Shown one piece after another: positions 17,098 through 25,336 of a stretch of DNA of 64,000 bases. The translations under genes and the position numbers were made by a program. The notes under the pieces were generated by a model that was given only the letters and a program-made list of their open reading frames with translations, ran no database searches and had not been told where the DNA came from. Every line of letters begins with the position of its first letter. The stretch's first letter is position 1. This DNA is from Roseibium litorale (GTDB lineage Bacteria; Pseudomonadota; Alphaproteobacteria; Rhizobiales; Stappiaceae), in the NCBI RefSeq assembly GCF_014842915.1, contig NZ_JACYXI010000003.1, positions 310,001 through 374,000 of the forward strand, read 5' to 3'.

Positions 17098-17601
17098 TCA
17101 CTCCACGGCGCGTTTCAGGCTGTTGGCCAGCTGGTAAATGCTGACGATGGTCAGCACGACAGCGCCAACCATACAGGCGGCATAGGCTTGCCAGACCTGG
17201 ATCTGAAGAATGAAGGTCGTTTCAAAATAGGATTTCTTGTCCAGCATGCCGAGCCAGAGCCGCCAGGCGATCAGGGCCGCCATCAGCAGAAACAGGAGGT
17301 CGGAGACGACATCGATCCACTTGTTGGTGCGCGTGCTGAACCGTCCTGTGAGAAGCTCGACCGTCGCATGACCACGCTGAAGATGGCACCATGGCAGGAA
17401 TGCAAAAACGGCGAAACCGATGCCGATTTCAACCATCTCGAAGTCGCCTTCAATAGGTCCAAGGCCGAAACTGCTCAGGGCGCGGCCTGTTACGCTGGCG
17501 CAGGTCATGAGCACGATGGCGATCAGGACCGCGCCTCCCGCCAATGCGGTGCCGCCTGCGAGTGCTTTGACAAGACGCCCGGGCAGACTTTGTGCCGTCA
17601 T
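17098..17601 (-). CDS. TRAP transporter small permease (DctQ)
   Basis: Four-helix small membrane subunit of a TRAP transporter, 167 residues, with hydrophobic stretches near 15-40, 55-75, 93-112 and 135-158. Its ATG overlaps the stop of the monooxygenase gene (ATGA), an unusual arrangement that puts a catabolic enzyme inside the transporter operon between the binding protein and the permeases. DctQ forms a tight complex with DctM. Confidence 0.9.
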   Translation of the reverse strand: MTAQSLPGRLVKALAGGTALAGGAVLIAIVLMTCASVTGRALSSFGLGPIEGDFEMVEIGIGFAVFAFLPWCHLQRGHATVELLTGRFSTRTNKWIDVVSDLLFLLMAALIAWRLWLGMLDKKSYFETTFILQIQVWQAYAACMVGAVVLTIVSIYQLANSLKRAVE

Positions 17602-18863
17602 GAGCGTGCTCCTTCGGGAATAAGAGATGATTGGCTGTTCAATGCCTGAATGGCGAACCCGGCGATGGACTTATACTTGTCCGCGTGAGTGGTCAGCTCC
17701 TCCTGGGAGATGACATCGTTGATATGCTCGAACGCGCCGCCGCATCTGTCCTCCACCACCTGCAGCACGGCGTCAGGGCCGGAGCCACGGTTGGTCAAGA
17801 CCATCTTGCTTGTCGCAGGGCGCATTTCTGCTTCGTAAGCGTGAAGAGCCGACGCTGTCGCGCCATGTTTCAGGAAGGCCGCGCCGAGTTTCCGGGCGTC
17901 GACGATGGCTTGGCTTGCTCCGTTTGAGCCGACAGGGTAGGCGGCGTGGGCGGCGTCCCCCATCAGCGAAACATTGCCTTCGGTCCAGTGGTCAATTGGG
18001 TCCCGGTCCACCATCGGATATTCGAATACTTGCTCAGCGCCTCGCACGAGTGCAGGGAAGTCGAGCCAGTCGTAAGACCATCCTTCAAACTTCGGCATGA
18101 AGTCGTTGATGTCCGCGATCCGGTTCCAGTCTTCCTTGTTCCAGCCTGCGCCTGGATCATAGGTTAGCTCGGCGATCCAGTTGATGACCGCGAGACCCGT
18201 TTCTGGATCGGGCTTCGAAATCGGATAGGCGACGATGCGTTGGGTCTTGTGGCCAATCATCACCATGGTCGCCCCGGTCCGGAAGGGTTTGGCAAGTGCA
18301 GTGCCCCGCCACAAAACGGCACCACCCCACTTGGGCGCGCCTTCACCGGGGACTATATGGGAGCGGATGGCCGAATGAATGCCGTCAGCTCCAATCAGCA
18401 GGCGGCCTGAAACGGAGCTGGCCTTGCCGGAGGCGGAGCGCAGGTGCAGCGTCACGCCGTCTGAAGTGTTTTCAAATCTCTCGGCCCGCAGGCCTGTCAC
18501 AATGCAATCTGCTCCTGCCCTTTCGATAAGGGCTCTGTAGAGCAGCATCTGCAGATGGCCGCGGTGGACCGAATATTGCGGCCAATTATACCCTGCCCAG
18601 CGGCCACGGGGTTCTGCCCAGATTTCCAGCCCCTTTTTGGAGAAAAGGCCAAATTCCTGTGTTTCGACGCCGATGCCGGCCAAGCCCTGCTCCAGGCCGA
18701 GGGCAAATAGCTCGCGCACAGCGTTGGGCTGTAGATTGATCCCCACCCCAAGTGGGCGGATCTCGCCAACTGTCTCGTAGATCCGGAAAGGCAGACCGAT
18801 CTGATGGCAGGTCAGGCCTAGGGCAAGCCCGGCAATGCCGCCGCCGGCTATTAATACCGTCAT
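17598..18863 (-). CDS. FAD-dependent aromatic monooxygenase
   Basis: Class A flavoprotein hydroxylase of 421 residues (salicylate/3-hydroxybenzoate hydroxylase and PhzS-like group). FAD-binding motifs are plain: GGGIAGLALGL near residue 7, the DG motif LIGADGIHSAIR near 155 and the GD motif LMGDAAHAAYPVGSNGASQA near 302. Such enzymes use NAD(P)H and O2 to hydroxylate or decarboxylate an aromatic ring. The gene sits between dctP and dctQ and overlaps dctQ by 4 nt, which suggests that it acts on the compound the transporter imports. The exact substrate is not readable. Confidence 0.88.
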   Translation of the reverse strand: MTVLIAGGGIAGLALGLTCHQIGLPFRIYETVGEIRPLGVGINLQPNAVRELFALGLEQGLAGIGVETQEFGLFSKKGLEIWAEPRGRWAGYNWPQYSVHRGHLQMLLYRALIERAGADCIVTGLRAERFENTSDGVTLHLRSASGKASSVSGRLLIGADGIHSAIRSHIVPGEGAPKWGGAVLWRGTALAKPFRTGATMVMIGHKTQRIVAYPISKPDPETGLAVINWIAELTYDPGAGWNKEDWNRIADINDFMPKFEGWSYDWLDFPALVRGAEQVFEYPMVDRDPIDHWTEGNVSLMGDAAHAAYPVGSNGASQAIVDARKLGAAFLKHGATASALHAYEAEMRPATSKMVLTNRGSGPDAVLQVVEDRCGGAFEHINDVISQEELTTHADKYKSIAGFAIQALNSQSSLIPEGARS

Positions 18864-18871
18864 AGTGTGCT

Positions 18872-18893
18872 GCGGGCCGCTGACGCGGCCCGC
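18872..18893 (-). promoter_or_regulatory. Intercistronic hairpin after dctP
   Basis: Perfect 9-bp GC-only stem (18872-18880 with 18885-18893) with a 4-nt loop, between the binding-protein gene and the monooxygenase gene of the same operon. Hairpins there commonly protect the upstream mRNA or partly stop transcription, giving more binding protein than permease. No T-tract is present, so full termination is unlikely. Confidence 0.6.
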
Positions 18894-18910
18894 TCCTGTA
18901 AAGTCTGAAG

Positions 18911-19951
18911 TTACTGGCTCTGATACTTGTCGATGAGGGCCTTGGCCTTCTCGATGACGGCATTTCCGTCGATACCGCGTTCCTTCACGCTCGCGACCCA
19001 GTGGTCAACCACCGGCCTGGAAGCTTCCTTCCAGCGGGCGACTTCGGCTTCATCCAGAGTGATGATGTTGTTGCCGGCCTTGACCGCGATTTCTCTGCCA
19101 GGTGCGTCACCATCCAGCATTTCCCGGGCGGCCATTTCACTCAGCTTCATGCCGGACTCTGCGTCGATGATTGCCCTAAGGTCGTCAGGCAGGCTGTTGT
19201 AGCGGTCCTTGTTCATCACCGTGACGATGGTGGCCGTGTAGAGCGCCTCGTCCCCCGCGAATTCCGTGTGGTTCTTCACAAGTTCGGCCAGCTTGATCGA
19301 GGGGGTGACTTCCCATGGGATGACAGTGCCTTCGATAACGCCCTTGGACAGAGATTCCGGAATGGCCGGAAGCGGCATGCCGACCGGCACTGCGCCCACC
19401 TCTTTCAGCAGGTCGTTGATAACGCGGGTCGGGCCGCGCACCTTCTTGCCTGCCATGTCTTCCAGCTTGTTGACCGGCTCAATCGAATGGATGACACCAG
19501 GGCCATGAACCCACGCGCCAAGCACCTTAACGTCCTTGTACTCTTCGTTCTGAAGTTCGGTTTCAGTAAATTCCCAGAATGCCTTGGACGTGGCAATGGA
19601 GCCGCGCATCATAAAGGGCAGCTCGAAAACTTCCGACTTCAGGAAACGGCCCGGGGTATATCCCGTGACGGTCATGATGATGTCAACGACACCGTCGCGT
19701 GCCTGGTCGTACAGCTCCGGGGGACGCCCTCCCAGCGCCATAGCGTCGTAATGCTCGACCTTGATCCGGCCATTGGAGGCCTTCTCGATGTTCTCCGCCC
19801 ATGGTTTTAGAATTTTAGAAGGAACCACTGCGACGGACGGCAGGAACTGGTGCAGCCGGAGCGTCACCTCCTGAGCGAGCGAAGCCGTTGTGGCCAGCGT
19901 GAGCGCAGCTGCGCCCAGTGCGAGATTTCTTGCAATAGTCAAAGGCCGCAT
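18911..19951 (-). CDS. TRAP transporter substrate-binding protein (DctP)
   Basis: Periplasmic solute-binding protein of 346 residues, typical DctP length. A Sec signal peptide (about 1-26, ending TASLAQE) is followed by the DctP fold with VEHYDAMALGGRPPELYDQARDG near residue 66 and the conserved carboxylate-binding region KVRGPTRVINDLL near 170. The start ATG has a strong GGGAGGA. It is the first gene of the operon dctP-monooxygenase-dctQ-dctM and is transcribed divergently from the MarR gene at 20207, its likely regulator. Ligand is probably an organic or aromatic acid. Confidence 0.94.
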   Translation of the reverse strand: MRPLTIARNLALGAAALTLATTASLAQEVTLRLHQFLPSVAVVPSKILKPWAENIEKASNGRIKVEHYDAMALGGRPPELYDQARDGVVDIIMTVTGYTPGRFLKSEVFELPFMMRGSIATSKAFWEFTETELQNEEYKDVKVLGAWVHGPGVIHSIEPVNKLEDMAGKKVRGPTRVINDLLKEVGAVPVGMPLPAIPESLSKGVIEGTVIPWEVTPSIKLAELVKNHTEFAGDEALYTATIVTVMNKDRYNSLPDDLRAIIDAESGMKLSEMAAREMLDGDAPGREIAVKAGNNIITLDEAEVARWKEASRPVVDHWVASVKERGIDGNAVIEKAKALIDKYQSQ

Positions 19952-19998
19952 TCTATCCTCCCTTGCGTCCTAATCTGCTTTTCCTGATACTTGATATT

Positions 19999-20013
19999 GT
20001 TTATCTTGTAAAC
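19999..20013. promoter_or_regulatory. Candidate MarR operator
   Basis: Inverted repeat GTTTA-N5-TAAAC in an AT-rich patch 48 nt before the dctP start codon, in the 255-nt space between dctP and the divergent MarR-family gene. Location and size suit a MarR-family binding site covering the dctP promoter. The assignment is by position only. Confidence 0.4.
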
Positions 20014-20206
20014 GTTCTCTCTGTCCGGCATAGACCAATGGCTTGACTGAAACTGCCAGCCGGTCCGGACCTGGCGAATGAGGGTGGACCGGCCTTGCCT
20101 TTCCCGCAAGGTTTTGCTGCCCTGTCAGAAACAAGAATTCAGATTCCCGCAGCGTCAGGTGCGGGTAATAACGAAAATTTGGAAACGCCGAGGCCTCTCT
20201 CGTCTT

Positions 20207-20644
20207 ATGCCGAACGTCAACTATGGACAGCTCAATGACCTTTTGGGGCATCTCCTGCGCTATGCGGTGAACCGCGGCCACGGAGCGTTTCAAGAGGTCT
20301 TCGATCAGGACGAAGTGACCCCGCTCCAGTTCATGATCGTCGAGCTGATCAATGAGAACCGGGGAATCACTCATTCGGAAATCTGCAAGGCCATGCAGAC
20401 GTCGGCCTCTGTCGTGACCACAACGTTGAAGCCGCTTTTGGCGGATGAGAGGGTCCGGCGCCGCGATGTAAACGGCGATGCGCGCAAACTCGCTTATGAG
20501 CTATCGCCCGCCGGACAGGATTGGTACGCGGGCATCAAGCCAAAGATTGCCTTGAGCGAAGCACGCCTTGCGGAAGCTCTTACGGAAGACGAGCGCGTGG
20601 CCTTGATTGGAATGCTGAAGCGGCTGGCCGGGATTGAAAAGTGA
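20207..20644 (+). CDS. MarR family transcriptional regulator
   Basis: Winged-helix DNA-binding protein of 145 residues. The recognition region appears as GITHSEICKAMQTSASVVTTTLKPLLADERVRR split over residues 53-85, with the wing at DVNGDARKLAYELS. The ATG at 20207 gives the normal MarR length; a longer frame from 20078 has no support. MarR proteins typically repress catabolic or efflux genes and release DNA on binding an aromatic acid. It is divergent to the TRAP/monooxygenase operon and 15 nt before a DUF3237 gene, so it probably controls both. Confidence 0.9.
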   Translation: MPNVNYGQLNDLLGHLLRYAVNRGHGAFQEVFDQDEVTPLQFMIVELINENRGITHSEICKAMQTSASVVTTTLKPLLADERVRRRDVNGDARKLAYELSPAGQDWYAGIKPKIALSEARLAEALTEDERVALIGMLKRLAGIEK

Positions 20645-20659
20645 ATTGGGAGATGGGCC

Positions 20660-21118
20660 GTGATTGAGCCAAAGCTGACGTTTTTCTGCAAGCTTACTGT
20701 TGAACTCGGGCCGATCCGGGAGATGGGGCAGGGCCGGGCAGGCAAGCGCCGGATCATTCCCATCATCGGAGGAACAGTCGAGGGGCCGGAGATCCGCGGG
20801 AAGATTTTGAATGTCGGGGCGGATTGGCAGACCATTTTTGCTGACGGCGTTGCTGAACTGGACACTCGATACGCCTTCGAGACCGATGACGGGGCGGTTA
20901 TCGAGATTCAGAATTTCGGCTACCGGCATGGCCCTGCGGACGTGATCGCCGCGGTTGGCCGTGGTGAGGACGTAGACCCTTCAAGTTACTACATGCGCAC
21001 CCAGGCCAGGCTGGAGACCGGCGATCCGCGTTATGCCTGGATCAACCGGACGCTGTTCGTGGGAACGGGCGGCAGGCAGAAGTCCTCGGTTGTTGTCGAT
21101 CTCTTCGCCGTGGAGTGA
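20660..21118 (+). CDS. DUF3237 family protein
   Basis: Protein of 152 residues matching DUF3237, small beta-barrel proteins of unknown function often found beside aromatic-degradation genes. Features: N-terminal strand PKLTFFCKLTVELG, then RIIPIIGGTVEGPEIRGKIL, GADWQTIFADGVAELDTRYAFETDDG and SYYMRTQARLETGDPRYAWINRTLFVG, each near the expected position. It starts with GTG, supported by GGGAG 7 nt upstream, and lies 15 nt after the MarR gene. No signal peptide. A role in the catabolic locus is inferred from position only. Confidence 0.85.
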   Translation: MIEPKLTFFCKLTVELGPIREMGQGRAGKRRIIPIIGGTVEGPEIRGKILNVGADWQTIFADGVAELDTRYAFETDDGAVIEIQNFGYRHGPADVIAAVGRGEDVDPSSYYMRTQARLETGDPRYAWINRTLFVGTGGRQKSSVVVDLFAVE

Positions 21119-21124
21119 ACGGGA

Positions 21125-21808
21125 TTAACGGACCTTGACCTTCAATGGGTCGAAACCTTCAATCTCCGCTTCCATAAGGTCACCGGGTATCACTGCGCCA
21201 ACGCCTGCCGGGGTTCCGGTGAGGATCACGTCACCGGCAGCCAGTTCGATGAACCGCGATAGATGCGCGATCATCTCCGGAATTTTCCAGATCATCTGGT
21301 TGAGGTCGCCGTTCTGGCGCTCCTCGCCGTTGACCACAAGCCGGATCGTGCCTTGCTGAGGGTGACCGATGGCGCTTGCCGGAACAATCTCTCCGATTGG
21401 AGCCGATTTCTCGAAAGCCTTCGCAATGTCCCAGGGGCGGCCTAGCTTCTTGGCCTCTGCCTGAAGGTCGCGGCGGGTCATGTCCAGCGAAACAGCGTAG
21501 CCGTAGATATGAGAAAGAGCATCTTCTTCAGAAATGTTGATGCCGCCCGACTTGAGCGCGACCGCCAGTTCTACCTCATGGTGCACGTCAGAAGTTTCCG
21601 GCGGGTAGGGAAAAGTGCCGGAACTGTCCAGATTGTCCGGATTTTTCTGGAAGAAGAAGGGCGGTTCCCTGTCCGGGTCGTGTCCCATCTCGACCGCATG
21701 GGCCGCATAGTTCCGGCCGATGCAATAAACACGGCGGACCGGGAACCGGTCGGCGCTCCCCTTTACCGGAAGGCTTGGGCAGGCGGGCTCGGGAAACACG
21801 AAAGGCAT
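21125..21808 (-). CDS. Fumarylacetoacetate hydrolase-family protein, fumarylpyruvate hydrolase-like
   Basis: Metal-dependent C-C bond hydrolase or isomerase of 227 residues. FAH hallmarks are RVYCIGRNYAAHAVEMG near residue 25, the metal-site HHEVELAVAL near 70 and the Asp in GYAVSLDMTRRDLQ near 96, plus DVILTGTPAGVGAV near 195. Length and the FPVRRVYCIGRNYA start resemble fumarylpyruvate hydrolases of the gentisate pathway. ATG at 21808 is chosen because GGAG lies 6 nt upstream. It converges with DUF3237 and may complete the aromatic route with the monooxygenase, but no ring-cleaving dioxygenase gene is in the window. Confidence 0.88.
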   Translation of the reverse strand: MPFVFPEPACPSLPVKGSADRFPVRRVYCIGRNYAAHAVEMGHDPDREPPFFFQKNPDNLDSSGTFPYPPETSDVHHEVELAVALKSGGINISEEDALSHIYGYAVSLDMTRRDLQAEAKKLGRPWDIAKAFEKSAPIGEIVPASAIGHPQQGTIRLVVNGEERQNGDLNQMIWKIPEMIAHLSRFIELAAGDVILTGTPAGVGAVIPGDLMEAEIEGFDPLKVKVR

Positions 21809-22015
21809 TTTCACTCCAGTAAGTCAGAACGCCAGATACATTTGCGCCATCAGCTAACTTTCGAGCAATGTCCATCTAGGCGAGATGTGTCAAGCTATCT
21901 GCGTCAAGCAACAAAAGAGTGAGAAATCACTGAAGATATCTTTTGATTGTAAAGAAGTGTTCACATTCACATCGCTAGGCTTCGGCCATTGGGATGAGAT
22001 GATTGCGAGCATGAA

Positions 22016-22633
22016 ATGAACGTGGAGACCCGCAAAGAGGGGGATGCGCCAGATCTGAATGCCCTGCCTGTACTTGTCGTTGATTTGGAGAGCCTCAAAT
22101 GCGTTCAGGCTCTCGCGGTCAATTTCAGCGACTGGGGCTGTAAGCTTCTGGGGCCGGAATTGGGGATCCTGAACAAGAATATTGGCATCCGCCTGGAAGA
22201 TGACGAAGAGTTCGTGAGGGGAAGGGTCACAGGGAGGAAGCCTGACTATGCGACGGTTGTTTTCGATCAGGAGGAGAATGGCAGCCGCGACAAGCGGCGC
22301 GAAAAGCGCTACCCGGTCACCGTGCCGGCGACCCTGACGGATCTCTCCAGGAAGCAGAGCTTTCCTTGCACGATCACCAATGCGAGCCGGAGCGGATGCA
22401 GGGTCGATGGCCAGGGCCTCAGGGACCTGCCTCCGGACGTTCTGCTCTGTGTGGATAGCTTTGGTGCACCTGTCGTTGGGCAGGTCATGTGGAAGAACCC
22501 AACCAGCGCAGGGCTTATCCTCAACTGGAACGGCATGCGGGGTATGGGCAAGCGGGATGCTGCGAAAAAGCCGGTTGCTCAAAAGAAAACCGAACAAACA
22601 GACGCGATCAAGCTCCAGCTCAGCCGTCTCTAA
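22016..22633 (+). CDS. Tandem PilZ-domain protein
   Basis: Cytosolic protein of 205 residues with two PilZ-like modules. The second (about 90-185) keeps the cyclic-di-GMP motifs: an Arg cluster DKRREKR near residue 92 and NASRSGCRV near 121 (the N-x-S-x-x-G pattern). The first (about 15-85) has NFSDWGCKL (the same N-x-S-x-x-G pattern) but no clear Arg motif and may be degenerate. PilZ proteins bind cyclic-di-GMP and alter motility, exopolysaccharide or cell-cycle functions. The C-terminal tail is Lys-rich. No neighbouring target gene is obvious. Confidence 0.75.
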   Translation: MNVETRKEGDAPDLNALPVLVVDLESLKCVQALAVNFSDWGCKLLGPELGILNKNIGIRLEDDEEFVRGRVTGRKPDYATVVFDQEENGSRDKRREKRYPVTVPATLTDLSRKQSFPCTITNASRSGCRVDGQGLRDLPPDVLLCVDSFGAPVVGQVMWKNPTSAGLILNWNGMRGMGKRDAAKKPVAQKKTEQTDAIKLQLSRL

Positions 22634-22659
22634 GACCAATGCAGAGCTGAGAAGCAATC

Positions 22660-22868
22660 AGCCGGGAAGGTCCCGGCTCAGACTGCTGACAAACCCCACC
22701 ACCGCGCTTTCCCGGACGTAGCGAAGCGAAGATCCGGGATCTATCATCTATTTATTCCATTGAAAGAAATAGGGTTTTTAGGCAGGTCCCGGCTCAAGGC
22801 CGGGACGGCGCGGAGAAAAATCCTGGAGACCTGGGTTTGTCATCAAACCAGCCGGGAAGATCCCGGCT
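22660..22868. repeat. Cluster of REP-like hairpins
   Basis: The 279-nt spacer between the PilZ gene and ychF contains four inverted repeats built on CCCGG: 22660-22667 with 22671-22678, 22710-22716 with 22733-22739, 22786-22793 with 22799-22806, and 22850-22857 with 22861-22868. The first and last share the arms AGCCGGGA and TCCCGGCT. They look like dispersed REP-type palindromes and could also terminate transcription of the two convergent genes. Confidence 0.75.
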
Positions 22869-22912
22869 GAGGTCCGTTCAGATATTTCTCAAGATGCCGT
22901 GATGATGCGGTC

Positions 22913-24013
22913 TCAGGTGTTGAACTTGAACAGCAGGACGTCGCCGTCCTTCACCACATATTCCTTGCCTTCGTCCCGTGCTTTGCCAGCTTCCTTGGCT
23001 GCGGTTTCACCGCCCAGGGTGACATAGTCGTTGTAGGCGATGGTCTGCGCGCGGATGAAGCCGCGCTCGAAGTCCGAGTGGATCACACCGGCAGCGCCAG
23101 GAGCCTTGGTGCCAGAGGTGATGGTCCAGGCGCGGGTTTCCTTCGGGCCGGCCGTGAAATAGGTGATCAGGCCGAGAAGGCCGTAACCCGCGCGGATCAG
23201 TCGGTCGAGGCCCGGCTCTTCCAGTCCGATGGTTTCCAGGAACTCTGCCTGCTCTTCCTTGTCCAGCTGTGAGATCTCTGCTTCGATGGCGGCGGAGATG
23301 ACAACGGCACCCGCGCCCTGTTCCTTGGCCATGGCGGCAACCTTTTCAGAAAGGCTGTTGCCGGTGCCGGCGGAGGCTTCCTCCACGTTGCAGACGTAGA
23401 GAACCGGCTTGGACGTCAGGAGGTTCAGACCTTCCAGGATCTTGCGTTCTTCCGCATCGTCCAGCTTCAGGTTGCGCACCGGCTTGCCGTCCTGTAGCAG
23501 GGCGAGAGCGGCTTCCATGATCGGCAGAACGGTCTTGGCTTCCTTGTCGCCGCCGGTTGCCTTCTTCTTCAGCGGCGGAATGCGGCGTTCAAGGCTTTCC
23601 ATGTCAGAGACCATGAGTTCGGTCTCAACGGTTTCGGCATCAGCGATCGGGTCGATCTTGCCTTCGACATGGGTGATGTCATCATCCTCGAAGCAGCGCA
23701 GCACATGCACGATGGCGTCGACTTCACGGATATTGGCGAGGAACTGGTTGCCGAGGCCTTCGCCCTTGGAAGCGCCGCGCACGAGACCGGCGATGTCCAC
23801 GAAGGTGATGCGGGTCGGAATGATTTCCTTGGAACCGGCGACCTTGCGGATGGCTTCCAAGCGCGGATCCGGAACCGCCACTTCGCCGGTATTCGGTTCG
23901 ATGGTGCAGAACGGATAGTTCGCGGCCTGCGCGGCTGCGGTCTTGGTGAGCGCGTTAAAGAGCGTGGACTTGCCGACATTGGGCAGTCCGACGATGCCGC
24001 ACTGGAAACCCAT
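22913..24013 (-). CDS. ychF: Redox-regulated ATPase YchF
   Basis: Obg-family P-loop protein of 366 residues (usual length 363-368). The N-terminal G domain has GLPNVGKSTLFNALT near residue 8; a coiled coil and TGS domain follow (about 280-366). YchF prefers ATP over GTP, binds ribosomes and negatively affects the oxidative stress response in E. coli. It is the last of the run prs-(MOSC)-rplY-pth-ychF; pth-ychF neighbourhood is widespread in bacteria, although a serine hydrolase gene separates them here. Confidence 0.97.
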   Translation of the reverse strand: MGFQCGIVGLPNVGKSTLFNALTKTAAAQAANYPFCTIEPNTGEVAVPDPRLEAIRKVAGSKEIIPTRITFVDIAGLVRGASKGEGLGNQFLANIREVDAIVHVLRCFEDDDITHVEGKIDPIADAETVETELMVSDMESLERRIPPLKKKATGGDKEAKTVLPIMEAALALLQDGKPVRNLKLDDAEERKILEGLNLLTSKPVLYVCNVEEASAGTGNSLSEKVAAMAKEQGAGAVVISAAIEAEISQLDKEEQAEFLETIGLEEPGLDRLIRAGYGLLGLITYFTAGPKETRAWTITSGTKAPGAAGVIHSDFERGFIRAQTIAYNDYVTLGGETAAKEAGKARDEGKEYVVKDGDVLLFKFNT

Positions 24014-24104
24014 GGGTAATCGCTTTCATTCGAATGGCGTGAAACGTTGCCGCTATGTGCCGGATGGAAGCGGGAAGGTCAAGGGTAGCCTCCCGTTCCC
24101 CGGC

Positions 24105-25286
24105 CTATTGAGCGTCGTGAAGCTTCTGGAGAATGCCGTTGACGGCGGTCAGGATCTTGTCCTGTGCCAGGGCGGAGGTGCTGTTCCAGGTGGAGGAGAA
24201 ACACCACTGGGTGCCGTCATGGGCCGTCAGCGCATAAGTAAGGTTCAAAACACCCGGCTCGTTACCGCCCTTGAAGGCAATGGACTTCCAGTCCTGCTTG
24301 TTCAGGTTGCCTGGATTGACCTGGATGGCTGGAAGGTCTTTCACTCTGTCGATCGTGGAGCAGAGGCTTGATGCGCTTGCGTACCACTCGATACCTTCCT
24401 GGTAGGAGGGCATGACGCGTATGCCATCCGGAAGCGGCAGGTCGGCAAGGCCACTCAGGATCTCGCGTTTTCTGTCCAGTGGCGCGGTCACATAGGTGCT
24501 GGCAAGGCTCGTGGAGGCCTTGAGCTGGAAGAACTGCCGCGTTGTGAGGAAGGGAACCTGCCCCGACGTCTCTTCAAGACGGTCCTGGGCAATGTGATCC
24601 ATCAGGAGATCAGTGGCCGTGTTGTCCGACTGGGACATCATGAGCACGGCTGCGGTCTGGACGGTTACCTGCTGCCCGGCAGGCCAGTCCTGCATGATAC
24701 CGGAGGGCAAGGAAAGTTGGCCGGGTTCCAGGGTGAGAACTGTGTTCCAGTCGAGCTTGCCGGCTTCAATGCTTTCTTTCAGGGCCTGAAGGACAAACAG
24801 TTTGAACGCGGAACCGACCGCAAGTTTCCGGTCCTCCCGGTAATTGCTGACCTGTTCCCCGTTTTTCAGCAGCACATAGGAGGCGTTTTCCGCGAGGTCC
24901 GGAAGGTCTCTCAGCAGATCGTCCAGCGAGTCACGCGAGGCGATCTGCTTGACCTGGAGCGAGTTGATCTTTCCCGCGGTGTTGAGGGCCAACTGGACCT
25001 CGATCGTATAACTGCTGGTGGAGATCCGGTAGCGGCCTTCACCGCCCGCGCCGGTAATCTCTTCAGCCTTGCCGTAGGTTTTCTCAAGCTTCTCGATGAT
25101 GGCTTTCAGCTTGTCATGGGGGACGGCCCGCAGAAACTCGGTTGAGAATGCGGAAGCATCGGCAGCGCCTGTGTTCCAGGCCTCCATCAGAAGTTCGGAG
25201 CCGGGGGATTTTACCTGATCATCGGCGGCTTGTGCCGGGGAGAGCAGCAGAAAGGTTCCGAGAACGGCGGCGAAGATCCTCTGCAT
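24105..25286 (-). CDS. Secreted serine hydrolase with class A beta-lactamase fold
   Basis: Exported protein of 393 residues: signal peptide (1-20, LLLSPAQA), an N-terminal domain of about 100 residues, then a penicillin-binding/beta-lactamase-type domain. Catalytic motifs are S159-A-F-K162, S220-D221-N222 and K339-G-G. A class A lactamase would be near 290 residues, so the N-terminal extension is an added domain (DUF3887-like by appearance, unverified). I see no clear Glu166-type ELN motif, which argues for a peptidoglycan or ester hydrolase rather than antibiotic resistance. It sits between ychF and pth. Confidence 0.8.
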   Translation of the reverse strand: MQRIFAAVLGTFLLLSPAQAADDQVKSPGSELLMEAWNTGAADASAFSTEFLRAVPHDKLKAIIEKLEKTYGKAEEITGAGGEGRYRISTSSYTIEVQLALNTAGKINSLQVKQIASRDSLDDLLRDLPDLAENASYVLLKNGEQVSNYREDRKLAVGSAFKLFVLQALKESIEAGKLDWNTVLTLEPGQLSLPSGIMQDWPAGQQVTVQTAAVLMMSQSDNTATDLLMDHIAQDRLEETSGQVPFLTTRQFFQLKASTSLASTYVTAPLDRKREILSGLADLPLPDGIRVMPSYQEGIEWYASASSLCSTIDRVKDLPAIQVNPGNLNKQDWKSIAFKGGNEPGVLNLTYALTAHDGTQWCFSSTWNSTSALAQDKILTAVNGILQKLHDAQ

Positions 25287-25336
25287 GTCTGCTTTCCTTT
25301 TCCGGTATGGATTTGGTCGTTTGAAGCCCCCTGAGA

